In this document: piece after piece, positions 51,830 to 61,437 of the stretch
How the letters are laid out: every line of letters begins with the position of its first letter
Position numbering within the stretch: position 1 is the stretch's first letter
DNA from: Stenotrophomonas maltophilia
GTDB taxonomy: Bacteria; Pseudomonadota; Gammaproteobacteria; Xanthomonadales; Xanthomonadaceae
Assembly: GCF_002205165.1 (NCBI RefSeq)
Contig: NZ_NIVS01000012.1
Location: forward strand, 62,001-126,000
Direction of reading: 5' to 3'
Length of the DNA stretch: 64,000 nucleotides
The notes under the pieces: generated by a model
The model's input: only the letters and a program-made list of their open reading frames with translations
What the model was told of the DNA's origin: nothing
Database searches by the model: none
Translations under genes and position numbers: made by a program

Positions 51830-53287
51830 ATGTCCGGTCATGACAGCCACAGCAACCAGCGTCCCGCATGGGACACGGTCCTGACCGACATCGTCGATTA
51901 CGTTCGCGACTATCAGGTCAGCTCGCCGCTGGCGTATACCACCGCGCGGCACTGCCTGATCGATACGCTGGGCTGTGGGCTTGCCGCGCTTTCGTTCCCG
52001 GCATGCAGCAAGCTGCTCGGGCCGGTGGTTCCCGGCATGCGGGTGATCAACGGCGCGCGCGTGCCAGGGACGCGCTTCGAGCTCGACCCGGTGCAGGGCG
52101 CCTTCAACATCGGCGCGATGATCCGATGGCTGGATTTCAACGACACCTGGCTGGCGGCGGAGTGGGGGCACCCGTCCGACAATCTCGGCGGCATTCTCGC
52201 CACCGCCGATTGGCTCAGCCGCAATGCCGAGTCGCTGCGGCGGGCGCCGCTGACGATGCGCGATGTGCTGGAGGCGATGGTCAAGGCGCATGAGATCCAA
52301 GGCTGCCTGGCGCTGGAGAACGCCTTCAACCGGGTCGGGCTGGATCATGTGGTGCTGGTCAAGGTCGCCTCCACCGCGGTGGTGTCGCACATGCTCGGGC
52401 TGGATCGCGAGCGCATGCTCAATGCTTTGTCGCTGGCCTGGGTGGATGGGCAGTCGCTGCGCACTTACCGGCACGCGCCCAACACCGGCTCGCGCAAGAG
52501 CTGGGCGGCGGGCGACGCCACCAGCCGGGCGGTGCGCCTGTCGCTGATGGCCGCGGCCGGGGAGATGGGCTACCCCAGCGCGCTGACCGCGCCGACCTGG
52601 GGCTTCTACGACGTCTCCTTCGGCGGGCAGCCGTTCCGCTTCCAGCGGCCTTATGGCAGCTACGTGATGGAGAACGTGCTGTTCAAGATCAGCTATCCGG
52701 CCGAGTTCCATGGCCAGACCGCGGTCGAAGCGGCAATGCAGCTGCATGCGCAGATGCGCGCCACCGGCAAGCGCAGCGAAGACATCGCGCAGATCACCCT
52801 GCGCACCCAGCAGGCCTGCCTGCGCATCATCGACAAGCCCGGCCCGCTGCATAACCCGGCCGACCGCGACCACTGCGTGCAGTACATGGTGGCGATCGGC
52901 CTGATTTTCGGCCGGCTGGTGGCCGAGGACTATGAGGATGACGTGGCGGCCGATCCGCGCATCGATCCGCTGCGGGCGAAGATCACCTGCGTGGAAGAGC
53001 CGCAGTTCACGGCCGACTACCTGGACCCGGACAAGCGCAGCATCGCCAACGCGCTGCACGTGACCTTCTCTGATGGCAGCACGATGGAGGCCGTGGTCGA
53101 GTACCCGCTGGGCCACGCACGGCGCCGGGCCGAGGGCATCCCGCTGCTGGAGGACAAGTTCCGCCGGCACCTCGCCGGGGTGTTCCCGACCGTGCAGCAG
53201 CGCCGGATCCTCGAGGCCTCGCTGGACCCGGTCGCGCTGGAGGCGATGCCGGTGCACGAGTACATGGACCTCTACATCGCCACGTAG
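51830..53287 (+). CDS. prpD: 2-Methylcitrate dehydratase PrpD
   Basis: Cofactor-free dehydratase of 2-methylcitrate (MmgE/PrpD family), 485 residues, with a clear AGGAG before the ATG at 51830. Motifs are HCLIDTLGCGLAALSFPACS, GTRFELDPVQGAFNIGAMIR, WLDFNDTWLAAEWGHPSDNL (the WxDFNDTWL signature), KSWAAGDATSRAVRLSLMA, FKISYPAEFHGQTAVEAAMQ and ADRDHCVQYMVAIGLIFGRL. The operon therefore encodes both routes for the same step, AcnD/PrpF and PrpD. The TAG stop codon is formed by the GTAG head of a SMAG repeat. Confidence 0.97.
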   Translation: MSGHDSHSNQRPAWDTVLTDIVDYVRDYQVSSPLAYTTARHCLIDTLGCGLAALSFPACSKLLGPVVPGMRVINGARVPGTRFELDPVQGAFNIGAMIRWLDFNDTWLAAEWGHPSDNLGGILATADWLSRNAESLRRAPLTMRDVLEAMVKAHEIQGCLALENAFNRVGLDHVVLVKVASTAVVSHMLGLDRERMLNALSLAWVDGQSLRTYRHAPNTGSRKSWAAGDATSRAVRLSLMAAAGEMGYPSALTAPTWGFYDVSFGGQPFRFQRPYGSYVMENVLFKISYPAEFHGQTAVEAAMQLHAQMRATGKRSEDIAQITLRTQQACLRIIDKPGPLHNPADRDHCVQYMVAIGLIFGRLVAEDYEDDVAADPRIDPLRAKITCVEEPQFTADYLDPDKRSIANALHVTFSDGSTMEAVVEYPLGHARRRAEGIPLLEDKFRRHLAGVFPTVQQRRILEASLDPVALEAMPVHEYMDLYIAT

Positions 53288-53307
53288 AGCCGACCGTTGG
53301 TCGGCTG
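53284..53307 (+). repeat. SMAG palindrome at the end of prpD
   Basis: GTAG, stem AGCCGACC, loop GTT, stem GGTCGGCT, then G, identical to the units at 19079 and 17344 (inverted). Its bases 2-4 are the TAG stop codon of prpD. As the last element of the propionate operon it may protect or terminate the mRNA. Confidence 0.88.
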
Positions 53308-53429
53308 CCCTCCGCTGCCTCTCGCCGCGCTCCTGCCCCCGACCATGACGCCGGATCGCCCGGCACCCGCGCCCCCCGGGCGGACCGGGACGGCCCGTAT
53401 ACTGGCGGCCTTGTTCAAGGAGTGACGTC

Positions 53430-56400
53430 ATGGCTAGCCGCAGTCGGTTCGGGCAGTGGAGCTGGAAGGGAATCGCGGGCCTGGCGCTGGTCGCCGGCCT
53501 GGTCATCGGCGTCGGGGGCTGCAAGCGCAACGACAGTGGCCAGCTGCCAGCCCCCTCCGGCGCACCGATCGCGGCCAAGGCCGAGGCCATCACCGAGTTC
53601 ACCCTGGTCCGGGCCTACCCCGATCAGAAGAGTGACGGCCTGTCGCTGGCGCTGGAGTTCTCCCGCCCGCTGGTCGGCACCCAGGATTTCGACGCGCTGG
53701 TCCGCTTCGCCGAGAAGGTCGGCACCGAGGACAGCAGCTGGTCGCTGTCCGATGACGGCAAGACCCTGCGCTATCCGTTCGTGGAAGCGGCCAAGGAATA
53801 CTCGCTGATCGTCTCCCCCGATCTGCTCGCCGCCGATGGCAGCCGGATCGGCAAGGAGCTGCGCCAGAAGGTCTTCACCGGCGAGCTCAAGCCGGTGGCC
53901 GGGTTTGCTTCGCAGGGCAGCGTGCTGCCGGCCAAGGACAGCCGTGGCCTGCCGGTGGTGTCGGTCAACGTGCCGGAAGTGGACGTGGAGTTCCTGCGCG
54001 TGCGCGAGAAGGAGCTGCCGAACTTCTTCAGCCAGTACCAGCGCGGCGGCCGCCGCGGCAGCTGGGAGCTGGACAGCGACTACGGCGACAAGACGCCGAT
54101 GTCGCAGCTGGCCGAGCCGGTCTACGTCAACCGCTTCGTGATCGGCGGCAAGCAGAACGAGCGCGTGCTCACCTACCTGCCGACCCAGGACATCAAGGAG
54201 CTGCAGCAGCCGGGCCTGTACTTCGCGGTGATGAAGCGCAGCGGTTCGTTCGAAGGGGAGTACGACACCGCCTTCTTCACCGTCAGCGACATCGGCCTGC
54301 ATACGCGCGCCTACAAGGACAAGCTGTTCGTGCACACCGCCTCGCTGCAGAGCGGGGCGTCGCTGAAGAAAATCGAGCTGCGCATCCTGGATGGAAAAGG
54401 CGAGGTGGTGCTCAAGGGCGCAACCGACGGCAACGGCAATGCGCTGCTCAATTACACGTTGGATGCCAGCCATGTGCTGATCGCCAGCAGTGGCGGTGAC
54501 ACCTCGATGCTGCCGTTCAACCAGCCCGCGCTGGACCTGAGCGAGTTCGCCGTGGCCGGCCGCGACAACGCCTGGTTCGACGTGTTCACCTGGTCGGGCC
54601 GCGATCTGTACCGCCCCGGCGAAACCGTGCGAATCTCGGCCCTCCTGCGCGACAACGACGGCAAGCCGGTGAAGCCACAGCCGGTGTTCCTGCGCCTGAA
54701 GCAGCCCGACGGCAAGACCTTCCGCGAGACCCGCCTGACCCCAGGCGAGCAGGGCTATTTCAGCTTCGAACAGCTGATTCCGGCCGAAGCGCCAACCGGG
54801 CGTTGGCAGGTGGAGTTCCGCACCAACCCGGCCAGCAAGGAAGCGATCCAGGGCATGACCCTGCGCATCGAGGAGTTCCTGCCCGAGCGCATGAAGCTGG
54901 ACCTGGACAGTGCCCAGAAGATCCTCAAACCGGGCGAGCCGCTCAAACTGCAGGCCGATGCTGCGTACCTGTACGGTGCGCCGGCCGACGGCAACCGCTT
55001 CACCGCACGCCTGGCCGTGGCGGCCGAGCAGTCGCCGGTCGAGTCGCTGCCGGGCTATTTCTTCGGCGACCCGACCACCGCGCTGCCGCGCGAGGCGCGC
55101 GACGTCATCGATACCCAGTTCCCGGCCGACGGCAAGCTGCGCCAGGACGTGGAGCTGCCGGCCGAGGTGAAGCCGACCGCGCCGATCGCGGTGGTGCTGT
55201 CCGGCAGCGTGTATGAAACCGGCGGGCGCGCCGTGACCCGCACCCTGAAGCGGGTGATGTGGCCGGCCACCGCGCTGGTCGGTGTGCGCCCGTTGTTCGA
55301 TCCCAAGGACGGCGCCGACGCCAACAGCAATGCGCGCTTCGAGCTGATGCGCGTGGACGCGGCGGGCAAGCCGCAGCCGGCCAAGGGCCTGAAGGTCACG
55401 CTGGTGCGCGAGCTGCGCGACTACCACTGGACCTTCAACGACAACCGCTGGGATTACGACTTCACCCGCCGCTTCGAGAACAAGGACACCCGCACCGTCG
55501 ACGCCGGCAGTGCCGCGGTCGGTATTGATTTCCCGGTGGAGTGGGGCGAGTACCGGCTGGACGTGTTCGACCCGGCCACCGGGCTGACCAGCCGCTATCC
55601 GTTCAACGCCGGCTGGAGCTGGAACGACGACAACCGCGGCCTGGATGCGCGCCCGGACAAGGTCAAGCTGGCCTTGGACAAGACCGGCTACAAGGCCGGC
55701 GACACGGTGCGCGTCACCGTCACCCCGCCGCATGCCGGCAAGGGCGTGCTGATGGTCGAGAGCGACAGGATGCTCTACGTCCAGGATATCGACGCCAAGC
55801 CGGGCAGCACCTACGACATTCCCGTCACCGCCGAGTGGGAACGTCACGACGTCTACATCACTGCGCTCGTGTTCCGCGGCGGCAGTGCGCCGAGCAAGAT
55901 CACCCCGGCCCGTGCGGTCGGCGTGGTGCATGTGCCGATGGACCGCAGGGCGCGGCAGATCGCGGTCGGTCTGGTGGCGCCCAAGCAGATGCGCCCGGAG
56001 CAGACCCTGCCGGTCACCGTGAGTGCCCCGCAGCTGGCCGGCAAGGTCGCGCATGTGACCGTCTCGGCGGTGGATGTGGGCATCCTCAACATCACCCGCT
56101 TCCCGGTGCCCGATGCTGCCAGTCACTTCTTCGCGCAGCGTCGCCTGGGTGTGGACGCCTATGACATCTACAGCCGCGTGATCGAAAGCTTCGACGGCAG
56201 CAGCGGCAAGCTCAAGTTCGGCGGCGACATGGCACTGGCGGCGATGCCGCAGGCCAAACGCCCGACCGCGCGCGTGCAGACGGTCGACCTGTTCTCCGGT
56301 CCGGTGAAACTCGATGCCAAGGGCATCGCGCGGATCGCGCTGAAGGTGCCGGATTTCAACGGCACGCTGCGCGTGTCGGCGCTGGTCTACGCCGATGACC

Positions 56401-58349
56401 AGTACGGCAAGCGCGATGTGGAAACCGTGGTGCGCGCGCCGATCCTGGCCGAAGCCAGCATGCCGCGGGTGATGGCGCCCGGCGATACCAGCACGGTCAC
56501 TTTGGACGTGCAGAACTTCACCGGCACACCGGGCGAGTTCAAGGTGCAGGTCGATGGTATCGGCCCGCTGACCCTGGGCGAATCCAGCCGCACGCTCAAG
56601 CTCAATGCCGATGCGAAGAGCACGCTGAGCTTCCCGCTGACCGCGCGCGAGGGCTACACCGTGGCCAAGGTGCGCGTGCGCGTGGATGGCAACGGCTTCA
56701 AGGTTGATCGCCGCTATGACCTGCCGGTGCGTGCGGCATGGCCGCAGGTGCTGCGCGCACAGACCCGCACGCTGGATCCGCTGGCCACCGTCACGATGGA
56801 GGCTGGCCTGGCCGATGGCCTGATGAACGATTCGGTGACCGCACGCATGCTGGTCAGCGCGCTGCCGCCGATCCCGTTCGCCAGTGCCTTGAACGGTGCG
56901 CTCAACTATCCGTATGGCTGCGCCGAGCAGACCACCAGCAAGGGCTATGCCGCGCTGATGCTGGATGAGGCGACCTCGGCCATGCTGGGTGCAGACGGGT
57001 TGGATGCCAAGACCCGCCGCGAGCGCATGGAGGGTGCCTTCGGCCGCCTGGCCTCGATGCAGGTCGCCAACGGCAACTTCTCGATGTGGGGCGACGACGG
57101 TTACATCAATCCGTGGCTGACCCCGTACATCGCCGAATTCCTGCTCGATGCCAAGGATGCCGGCTTTGCCGTGCCGGACAACGTGCTGCAGAAGGCACTG
57201 AACCGCCTGAGTGAAGACCTGCTCTCCGGCGGCAACCAGTTCTATGGCGAGGACCGCCGCGAGAACCTGAAGTTCGCCAACCAGGCTTACTCGGGCTACG
57301 TGCTGGCCCGGGTCAACCGTGCGCCGCTGGGGACCCTGCGCGCGCTGTACGACAACGAACGCAGCAAATCGCTGACCGGTCTGTCGCTAGTGCACCTGGG
57401 CATCGCGCTGTCGCTGCAGGGCGATCACAAGCGCGGTGATGCGGCCATTGCCGCCGGCTTTGCCAAGCGCGCCGAGGACCGTCCGGCTTACTTCGCCGAT
57501 TACGGCAGCGCCGTACGCGATGACGCGCTGATGATCGCGCTGCTGCACGAGCGCAAGCTGTCCAAGCCGGCCTACGATGCTCGTGCGGTCGATCTCGGCC
57601 GCGCGCTGGATGCCCGCCGCAACAGTGGCTGGATGTGGCTGAGCACCCAGGAGCAGGTGGCGCTGGCCCGCATGGGCAAGGCGCTGTCGGCCAACCAGAA
57701 GAAGCTGGTCTCCGGCGAGCTGGTGGTGGGGGGCGAAAGCGAGAGCATCTCGGCGCGCCGCATGTTCGGCCGCAGCTTCGACTACGCCGCGCTGGCCAAG
57801 GGCGTGCGCTTCAGCCCGCAGGGGGAGCCGCCGATGTTCGCCAGCCTGGAAGTGGCCGGCATTCCGCGCAACCCGCCGGAACCGGACAGCCGCACGCTCG
57901 GCGTGGAGCGCAGCTGGTACACCACCGATGGCAAGCCGTGGACGCCGCGGCCGCTGAAGGAAGGCGAGGCCCTGATCGTACGGGTCAGCGTCACCCCGAA
58001 CGTGGACATGCCCGATGCACTGCTGACCGATCTGCTGCCGGCTGGGCTGGAGATCGAGAACTTCAACCTGGGCGATGCGAAGCAATGGGCCGATGTGGTG
58101 GTCGACGGGCTGAGCGTGAACGACCGCGGCGATGCGGCCAACATCAAGCACGAGGAGTTCCGCGACGACCGCTATGTGGCCGCGCTGAAACTGTCCCGTG
58201 GCAGCACCGCCAAGGTGTTCTACCTGGTGCGCGCGGTCACGCCGGGCACCTACCGGGTGCCGCCGCCGCTGGTGGAGGATATGTACCGGCCGGACCTGCG
58301 CGGCGTTGGGCGCAGCCTCCCGGCATCGCTGACCGTGGTGCAGCCCTGA
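53430..58349 (+). CDS. Bacterial alpha-2-macroglobulin lipoprotein
   Basis: A 1639-residue periplasmic protease trap of the bacterial alpha-2-macroglobulin family (YfhM type), anchored as a lipoprotein. The lipobox GLVIGVGGC places the acylated Cys at residue 31. The MG domains fill most of the length; GRDLYRPGETVRISALLRDN is the family MG motif, and the bait region cannot be placed by eye. The thioester motif is NYPYGCAEQTTSKGY with Cys1164, followed by the alpha-alpha toroid TED domain and the receptor-like end domain. AAGGAG precedes the ATG at 53430. It is paired with pbpC, 53 bases downstream, as in E. coli; the pair is thought to defend and repair the wall after outer-membrane damage. 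Confidence 0.96.
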   Translation: MASRSRFGQWSWKGIAGLALVAGLVIGVGGCKRNDSGQLPAPSGAPIAAKAEAITEFTLVRAYPDQKSDGLSLALEFSRPLVGTQDFDALVRFAEKVGTEDSSWSLSDDGKTLRYPFVEAAKEYSLIVSPDLLAADGSRIGKELRQKVFTGELKPVAGFASQGSVLPAKDSRGLPVVSVNVPEVDVEFLRVREKELPNFFSQYQRGGRRGSWELDSDYGDKTPMSQLAEPVYVNRFVIGGKQNERVLTYLPTQDIKELQQPGLYFAVMKRSGSFEGEYDTAFFTVSDIGLHTRAYKDKLFVHTASLQSGASLKKIELRILDGKGEVVLKGATDGNGNALLNYTLDASHVLIASSGGDTSMLPFNQPALDLSEFAVAGRDNAWFDVFTWSGRDLYRPGETVRISALLRDNDGKPVKPQPVFLRLKQPDGKTFRETRLTPGEQGYFSFEQLIPAEAPTGRWQVEFRTNPASKEAIQGMTLRIEEFLPERMKLDLDSAQKILKPGEPLKLQADAAYLYGAPADGNRFTARLAVAAEQSPVESLPGYFFGDPTTALPREARDVIDTQFPADGKLRQDVELPAEVKPTAPIAVVLSGSVYETGGRAVTRTLKRVMWPATALVGVRPLFDPKDGADANSNARFELMRVDAAGKPQPAKGLKVTLVRELRDYHWTFNDNRWDYDFTRRFENKDTRTVDAGSAAVGIDFPVEWGEYRLDVFDPATGLTSRYPFNAGWSWNDDNRGLDARPDKVKLALDKTGYKAGDTVRVTVTPPHAGKGVLMVESDRMLYVQDIDAKPGSTYDIPVTAEWERHDVYITALVFRGGSAPSKITPARAVGVVHVPMDRRARQIAVGLVAPKQMRPEQTLPVTVSAPQLAGKVAHVTVSAVDVGILNITRFPVPDAASHFFAQRRLGVDAYDIYSRVIESFDGSSGKLKFGGDMALAAMPQAKRPTARVQTVDLFSGPVKLDAKGIARIALKVPDFNGTLRVSALVYADDQYGKRDVETVVRAPILAEASMPRVMAPGDTSTVTLDVQNFTGTPGEFKVQVDGIGPLTLGESSRTLKLNADAKSTLSFPLTAREGYTVAKVRVRVDGNGFKVDRRYDLPVRAAWPQVLRAQTRTLDPLATVTMEAGLADGLMNDSVTARMLVSALPPIPFASALNGALNYPYGCAEQTTSKGYAALMLDEATSAMLGADGLDAKTRRERMEGAFGRLASMQVANGNFSMWGDDGYINPWLTPYIAEFLLDAKDAGFAVPDNVLQKALNRLSEDLLSGGNQFYGEDRRENLKFANQAYSGYVLARVNRAPLGTLRALYDNERSKSLTGLSLVHLGIALSLQGDHKRGDAAIAAGFAKRAEDRPAYFADYGSAVRDDALMIALLHERKLSKPAYDARAVDLGRALDARRNSGWMWLSTQEQVALARMGKALSANQKKLVSGELVVGGESESISARRMFGRSFDYAALAKGVRFSPQGEPPMFASLEVAGIPRNPPEPDSRTLGVERSWYTTDGKPWTPRPLKEGEALIVRVSVTPNVDMPDALLTDLLPAGLEIENFNLGDAKQWADVVVDGLSVNDRGDAANIKHEEFRDDRYVAALKLSRGSTAKVFYLVRAVTPGTYRVPPPLVEDMYRPDLRGVGRSLPASLTVVQP

Positions 58350-58355
58350 TCGCAG

Positions 58356-58382
58356 GGCGGGCCGTCCCCGTGACGGCCCGCC
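58356..58382. terminator. Hairpin between the macroglobulin gene and pbpC
   Basis: An 11-bp perfect stem GGCGGGCCGTC / GACGGCCCGCC with loop CCCGT, beginning 7 bases after the macroglobulin stop and ending 20 bases before the pbpC ATG. No T-tract follows, so it is more likely an intra-operon stability or attenuation element than a full stop. Confidence 0.5.
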
Positions 58383-58402
58383 TGCCTCGCTGCTGAACCG
58401 AC

Positions 58403-60778
58403 ATGACGTCTCTTATTTCCAAGCGGTGGTGGGCGTCGGCGCTACGCGGCGTGCTGCCGTACCTGCGATGGGGTACGGCGGCGCTGCTCACCGTACTGCT
58501 GGTGCTGGACCTCGCGTTTCCGCCGCCGCTGCCCAGACAGCGTGACACCAGTACCCTGGTGGTCGCGCGCGATGGCACGCCGCTGCGCGCGTTCGCCGAT
58601 GCCGACGGCGTGTGGCGCTATCCGGCCTCGGCCGACAGCGTGTCGCCGCTGTACCTGCAGGCCCTGCTGAACTACGAAGACCGCTGGTTCTGGCGGCATC
58701 CCGGCATCAATCCCTGGGGCCTGCTGCGCGCGGGCAAGCAATGGCTGTTCGAGCAGCGGATCGTTTCCGGCGGGTCAACCCTGACCATGCAGGTCGCGCG
58801 GATGCTCGACCCGCATACGCGTACCCCATGGGGCAAGGCCAAGCAGCTGCTGCGCGCGGTGCAGCTGGAACTGCACCTGAGCAAGGCGCAGATCCTGGCG
58901 CTGTACCTGGAGCGCGCGCCCTACGGCGGCACCATCGAAGGCGTGGAAGCGGCGAGCTGGGCGTATCTAGGCAAACCGGCCTCGCAGCTGTCGCATGCCG
59001 AGGCGGCGCTGCTGGCGGTGCTGCCGCAGTCACCCAGCCGGTTGCGCCCGGACCGGCATCCCGAGGCCGCCCAGCGTGCCCGCGACAAGGTGCTCGAACG
59101 CCTGGTGTCGTTGGGGGTGTGGTCACGCGAGGAGGTCGACGATGCCCGCATCGAACCGGTGGTCACCCGCGCCCTGCAGCCGCCGCTGCATGCCGCCTTG
59201 CTGGCCCAGCGCCTGCGTTCGGCCCAGCCGCGGGCGGCACGGATCGAGAGCACGCTGGACATCGGCCTGCAGCGCACGCTGGAAGAGCGCGTGTCCTCGT
59301 ACTTTTCGCAGCTGCCCGAGCGCACCTCGGCGGCCTTGCTGGTGGTGGACAATCGCACGCTGGAAGCACGCGCCTATGTCGGTTCGGTGGCCTTCGGCGA
59401 CAAGCAGCGGCTCGGTCATGTGGACATGGTGCAGGCGTGGCGCTCGCCGGGCTCCACGCTGAAGCCGTTCCTGTATGGCATGGCGCTGGATGACGGGTTG
59501 ATCCATTCGGAAAGCCTGATGGTGGATGCGCCGCAGAGCTTCGGCGGGTATCGGCCCGGCAACTTCGATGCGGCCTTCAACGGGCCGGTGAGTGCCGCCA
59601 CGGCGCTGCGCTTGTCGCTCAACGTGCCCGCGGTCGATCTGCTCGACCGGGTCGGATCGGCGCGTTTCGCCGCACGCTTGTCGCATGCGGGCATCAACCT
59701 GCAGTTTCCCCACGGCAGTGCGCCCAATCTCTCGCTGATCCTTGGCGGCACCGGTGCGCGGCTGGAGGATCTGGTCGGCACCTTCGCCGCGTTCAACCGC
59801 AACGGCATCGCCGGGCGGGTGCGGTACACGGCGCAGGATGCGGTGATCGAGCGGCGCCTGATGTCGCCCGGCGCGGCGTGGATCACCCGGGAGGTACTCG
59901 AGTCCAATCCACGCCCGGGCTATGGCACGGGCACCTTCGATGTCACCGGCCGGCCGCGTGTGGCCTGGAAGACCGGCACCAGCTACGGTTACCGCGATGC
60001 CTGGGCGATCGGCACGACGCGGCATTACACGGTGGGCGTCTGGGTGGGGCGTCCGGATGGCACGCCGCTGCCCGGCCAGTACGGGGCGGTGACCGCGTTG
60101 CCGCTGATGTTCGAAGTGGTCGACAGTCTGCCGCGCCAGGCTGGCGATGCGAGCACGGCACCGATGCCGGCCAGTGTTGCGCAGGCCGACATCTGCTGGC
60201 CGACCGGTGGCCTGGCCGAGCAGACCGCAGCGCCACTGTGCCAACGCAGGATGCCGGCCTTCGTGCTGGATGACGTGGTACCGCCGACGTTTGCCGAACG
60301 CGAGGCGCGGCTGTGGCAGCCGGGTCTGCAACGCTTCCAGGTGGATGCGCGCACGGGCTTGCGATTGTCGCCGGAGTGCAGCCGGCCGCATGAACCAGTG
60401 CAGCGCGAGATCGCGCGCTGGCCGGCGCTGTTGTCCCCGTGGCTGCCGCAGGCCCAGCGTCAGGCCTCGCAGTTGCCTGCGTTGTCGCCGGATTGCAGCG
60501 ACGATGGCCGCGAGAGCGGTGGCACCCTGCACATCGAAGGGCTCAACGACCGGGCCACCCTGGCGCGTGCACCGAATGCCGAGCACGGCGTGCGCCTGCA
60601 ACTGCGCGCGCTGGGCAATGACACCACGGTGGACTGGTTGCTGGATGACCGCTGGATCGCCCGCACTGAAGGTGCGCGTCTGTTCCAGCGTGATTTCGAT
60701 GAGGTGGGCGAGCACACGTTGACCGCGTTGGCTGCCGATGGTGCATGGACGCAGGTGCGGTTCCGCATCCTGCGCTGA
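58403..60778 (+). CDS. pbpC: Penicillin-binding protein 1C
   Basis: Bifunctional class A PBP of 791 residues. The signal-anchor helix is around WGTAALLTVLLVLDLAFPP. The GT51 domain has ALLNYEDRWFWRHPGINPWG (catalytic Glu92), SGGSTLTMQVARML and KAQILALYLERAPYGGTIEG. The transpeptidase domain has the SxxK motif in WRSPGSTLKPFLYGMALDD (Ser351), a SxN motif in RLSLNVPAVDLL and KTG in VAWKTGTSYGYRDAW. A C-terminal BiPBP_C domain follows (ALGNDTTVDWLLDDRWIA). The ATG at 58403 follows the alpha-2-macroglobulin gene closely, and the pair probably forms one operon. Confidence 0.97.
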   Translation: MTSLISKRWWASALRGVLPYLRWGTAALLTVLLVLDLAFPPPLPRQRDTSTLVVARDGTPLRAFADADGVWRYPASADSVSPLYLQALLNYEDRWFWRHPGINPWGLLRAGKQWLFEQRIVSGGSTLTMQVARMLDPHTRTPWGKAKQLLRAVQLELHLSKAQILALYLERAPYGGTIEGVEAASWAYLGKPASQLSHAEAALLAVLPQSPSRLRPDRHPEAAQRARDKVLERLVSLGVWSREEVDDARIEPVVTRALQPPLHAALLAQRLRSAQPRAARIESTLDIGLQRTLEERVSSYFSQLPERTSAALLVVDNRTLEARAYVGSVAFGDKQRLGHVDMVQAWRSPGSTLKPFLYGMALDDGLIHSESLMVDAPQSFGGYRPGNFDAAFNGPVSAATALRLSLNVPAVDLLDRVGSARFAARLSHAGINLQFPHGSAPNLSLILGGTGARLEDLVGTFAAFNRNGIAGRVRYTAQDAVIERRLMSPGAAWITREVLESNPRPGYGTGTFDVTGRPRVAWKTGTSYGYRDAWAIGTTRHYTVGVWVGRPDGTPLPGQYGAVTALPLMFEVVDSLPRQAGDASTAPMPASVAQADICWPTGGLAEQTAAPLCQRRMPAFVLDDVVPPTFAEREARLWQPGLQRFQVDARTGLRLSPECSRPHEPVQREIARWPALLSPWLPQAQRQASQLPALSPDCSDDGRESGGTLHIEGLNDRATLARAPNAEHGVRLQLRALGNDTTVDWLLDDRWIARTEGARLFQRDFDEVGEHTLTALAADGAWTQVRFRILR

Positions 60779-60798
60779 TCATGCGGCGCGCAGGGTCT

Positions 60799-60827
60799 GG
60801 CAGTGCCGGCCACGGGCCGGCACTGCC
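60799..60827. terminator. Perfect 13-bp hairpin between pbpC and ferritin-like gene
   Basis: GGCAGTGCCGGCC and its exact complement GGCCGGCACTGCC around an ACG loop, filling the 57-base gap between two convergent genes. The stem contains AGTGCCGGCC, as in the SMAG unit at 37530, so it may be a fully symmetrical relative of that family lacking the GTAG head. It can work as a terminator for either strand. Confidence 0.65.
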
Positions 60828-60835
60828 GTCCAGCA

Positions 60836-61408
60836 TTACTCCCCGATCCAGCCGTCCAGCAGATCGGCGAATTCGTCGGCGTGTTCCTCTTCCTGTGCCA
60901 GGATCTCTTCGAGGATGCGCTTGGTCGTGGTGTCCTTGTCGCCCACGAAATTGATCATCTCGCGATAGCTGTCGATCGCGATGCGCTCGGCGATCAGGTT
61001 CTCGCGGACCATGTCGCGCAGGTCGCTGCCTTCCTTGTACTCGGCATGCGAGCGCGCAGTGAGCGTATCCGGGTTGAGGTCCGGCTCGCCGCCCAGCTGC
61101 ACGATGCGTTCGGCCAGCTTGCCGGCGTGCGCCTGCTCCTGCTGTGCGTGTTCCAGGAACTCGGCCTTGATCGAATCGGCGAGCATGCCCTTGGCCATGA
61201 AGTAATGGCGGTAGTAGCGCAGCACGCACACGTATTCGGTGGCGAGCGCGTCGTTGAGCAGCTTGATCACCGCCTCGCGGTCGGCGCTGTAGCTGTCGGT
61301 GATCGCGCCGTCTTCGATGTCCTTGCGGGCCTTGGCGCGCAGGGTGGCGGTGTCGCTGATGCCCGCCGGGCGGGCGTTGTTCCGGGTGTTCTTGGCTGGC
61401 GTTGACAT
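60836..61408 (-). CDS. Ferritin-like (bacterioferritin-type) protein
   Basis: A 190-residue ferritin-superfamily protein from the ATG at 61408, with an extra N-terminal segment of about 40 residues before the four-helix bundle. Carboxylate/His ligands for a di-iron centre are seen as LLNDALATEYVCVLRYYRH, EFLEHAQQEQAHAGKLAERI (ExxH), MVRENLIAERIAIDSYREMI and ILAQEEEHADEFADLL (ExxH). This matches bacterioferritin-like iron storage or detoxification proteins; a heme-ligand Met as in true Bfr cannot be confirmed by eye. It lies beside a peroxiredoxin gene (29 bases), consistent with a joint oxidative-stress role. Confidence 0.87.
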   Translation of the reverse strand: MSTPAKNTRNNARPAGISDTATLRAKARKDIEDGAITDSYSADREAVIKLLNDALATEYVCVLRYYRHYFMAKGMLADSIKAEFLEHAQQEQAHAGKLAERIVQLGGEPDLNPDTLTARSHAEYKEGSDLRDMVRENLIAERIAIDSYREMINFVGDKDTTTKRILEEILAQEEEHADEFADLLDGWIGE

Positions 61409-61437
61409 GGCTGGCCGGTGTCCTCTCTTGCGTGGGT

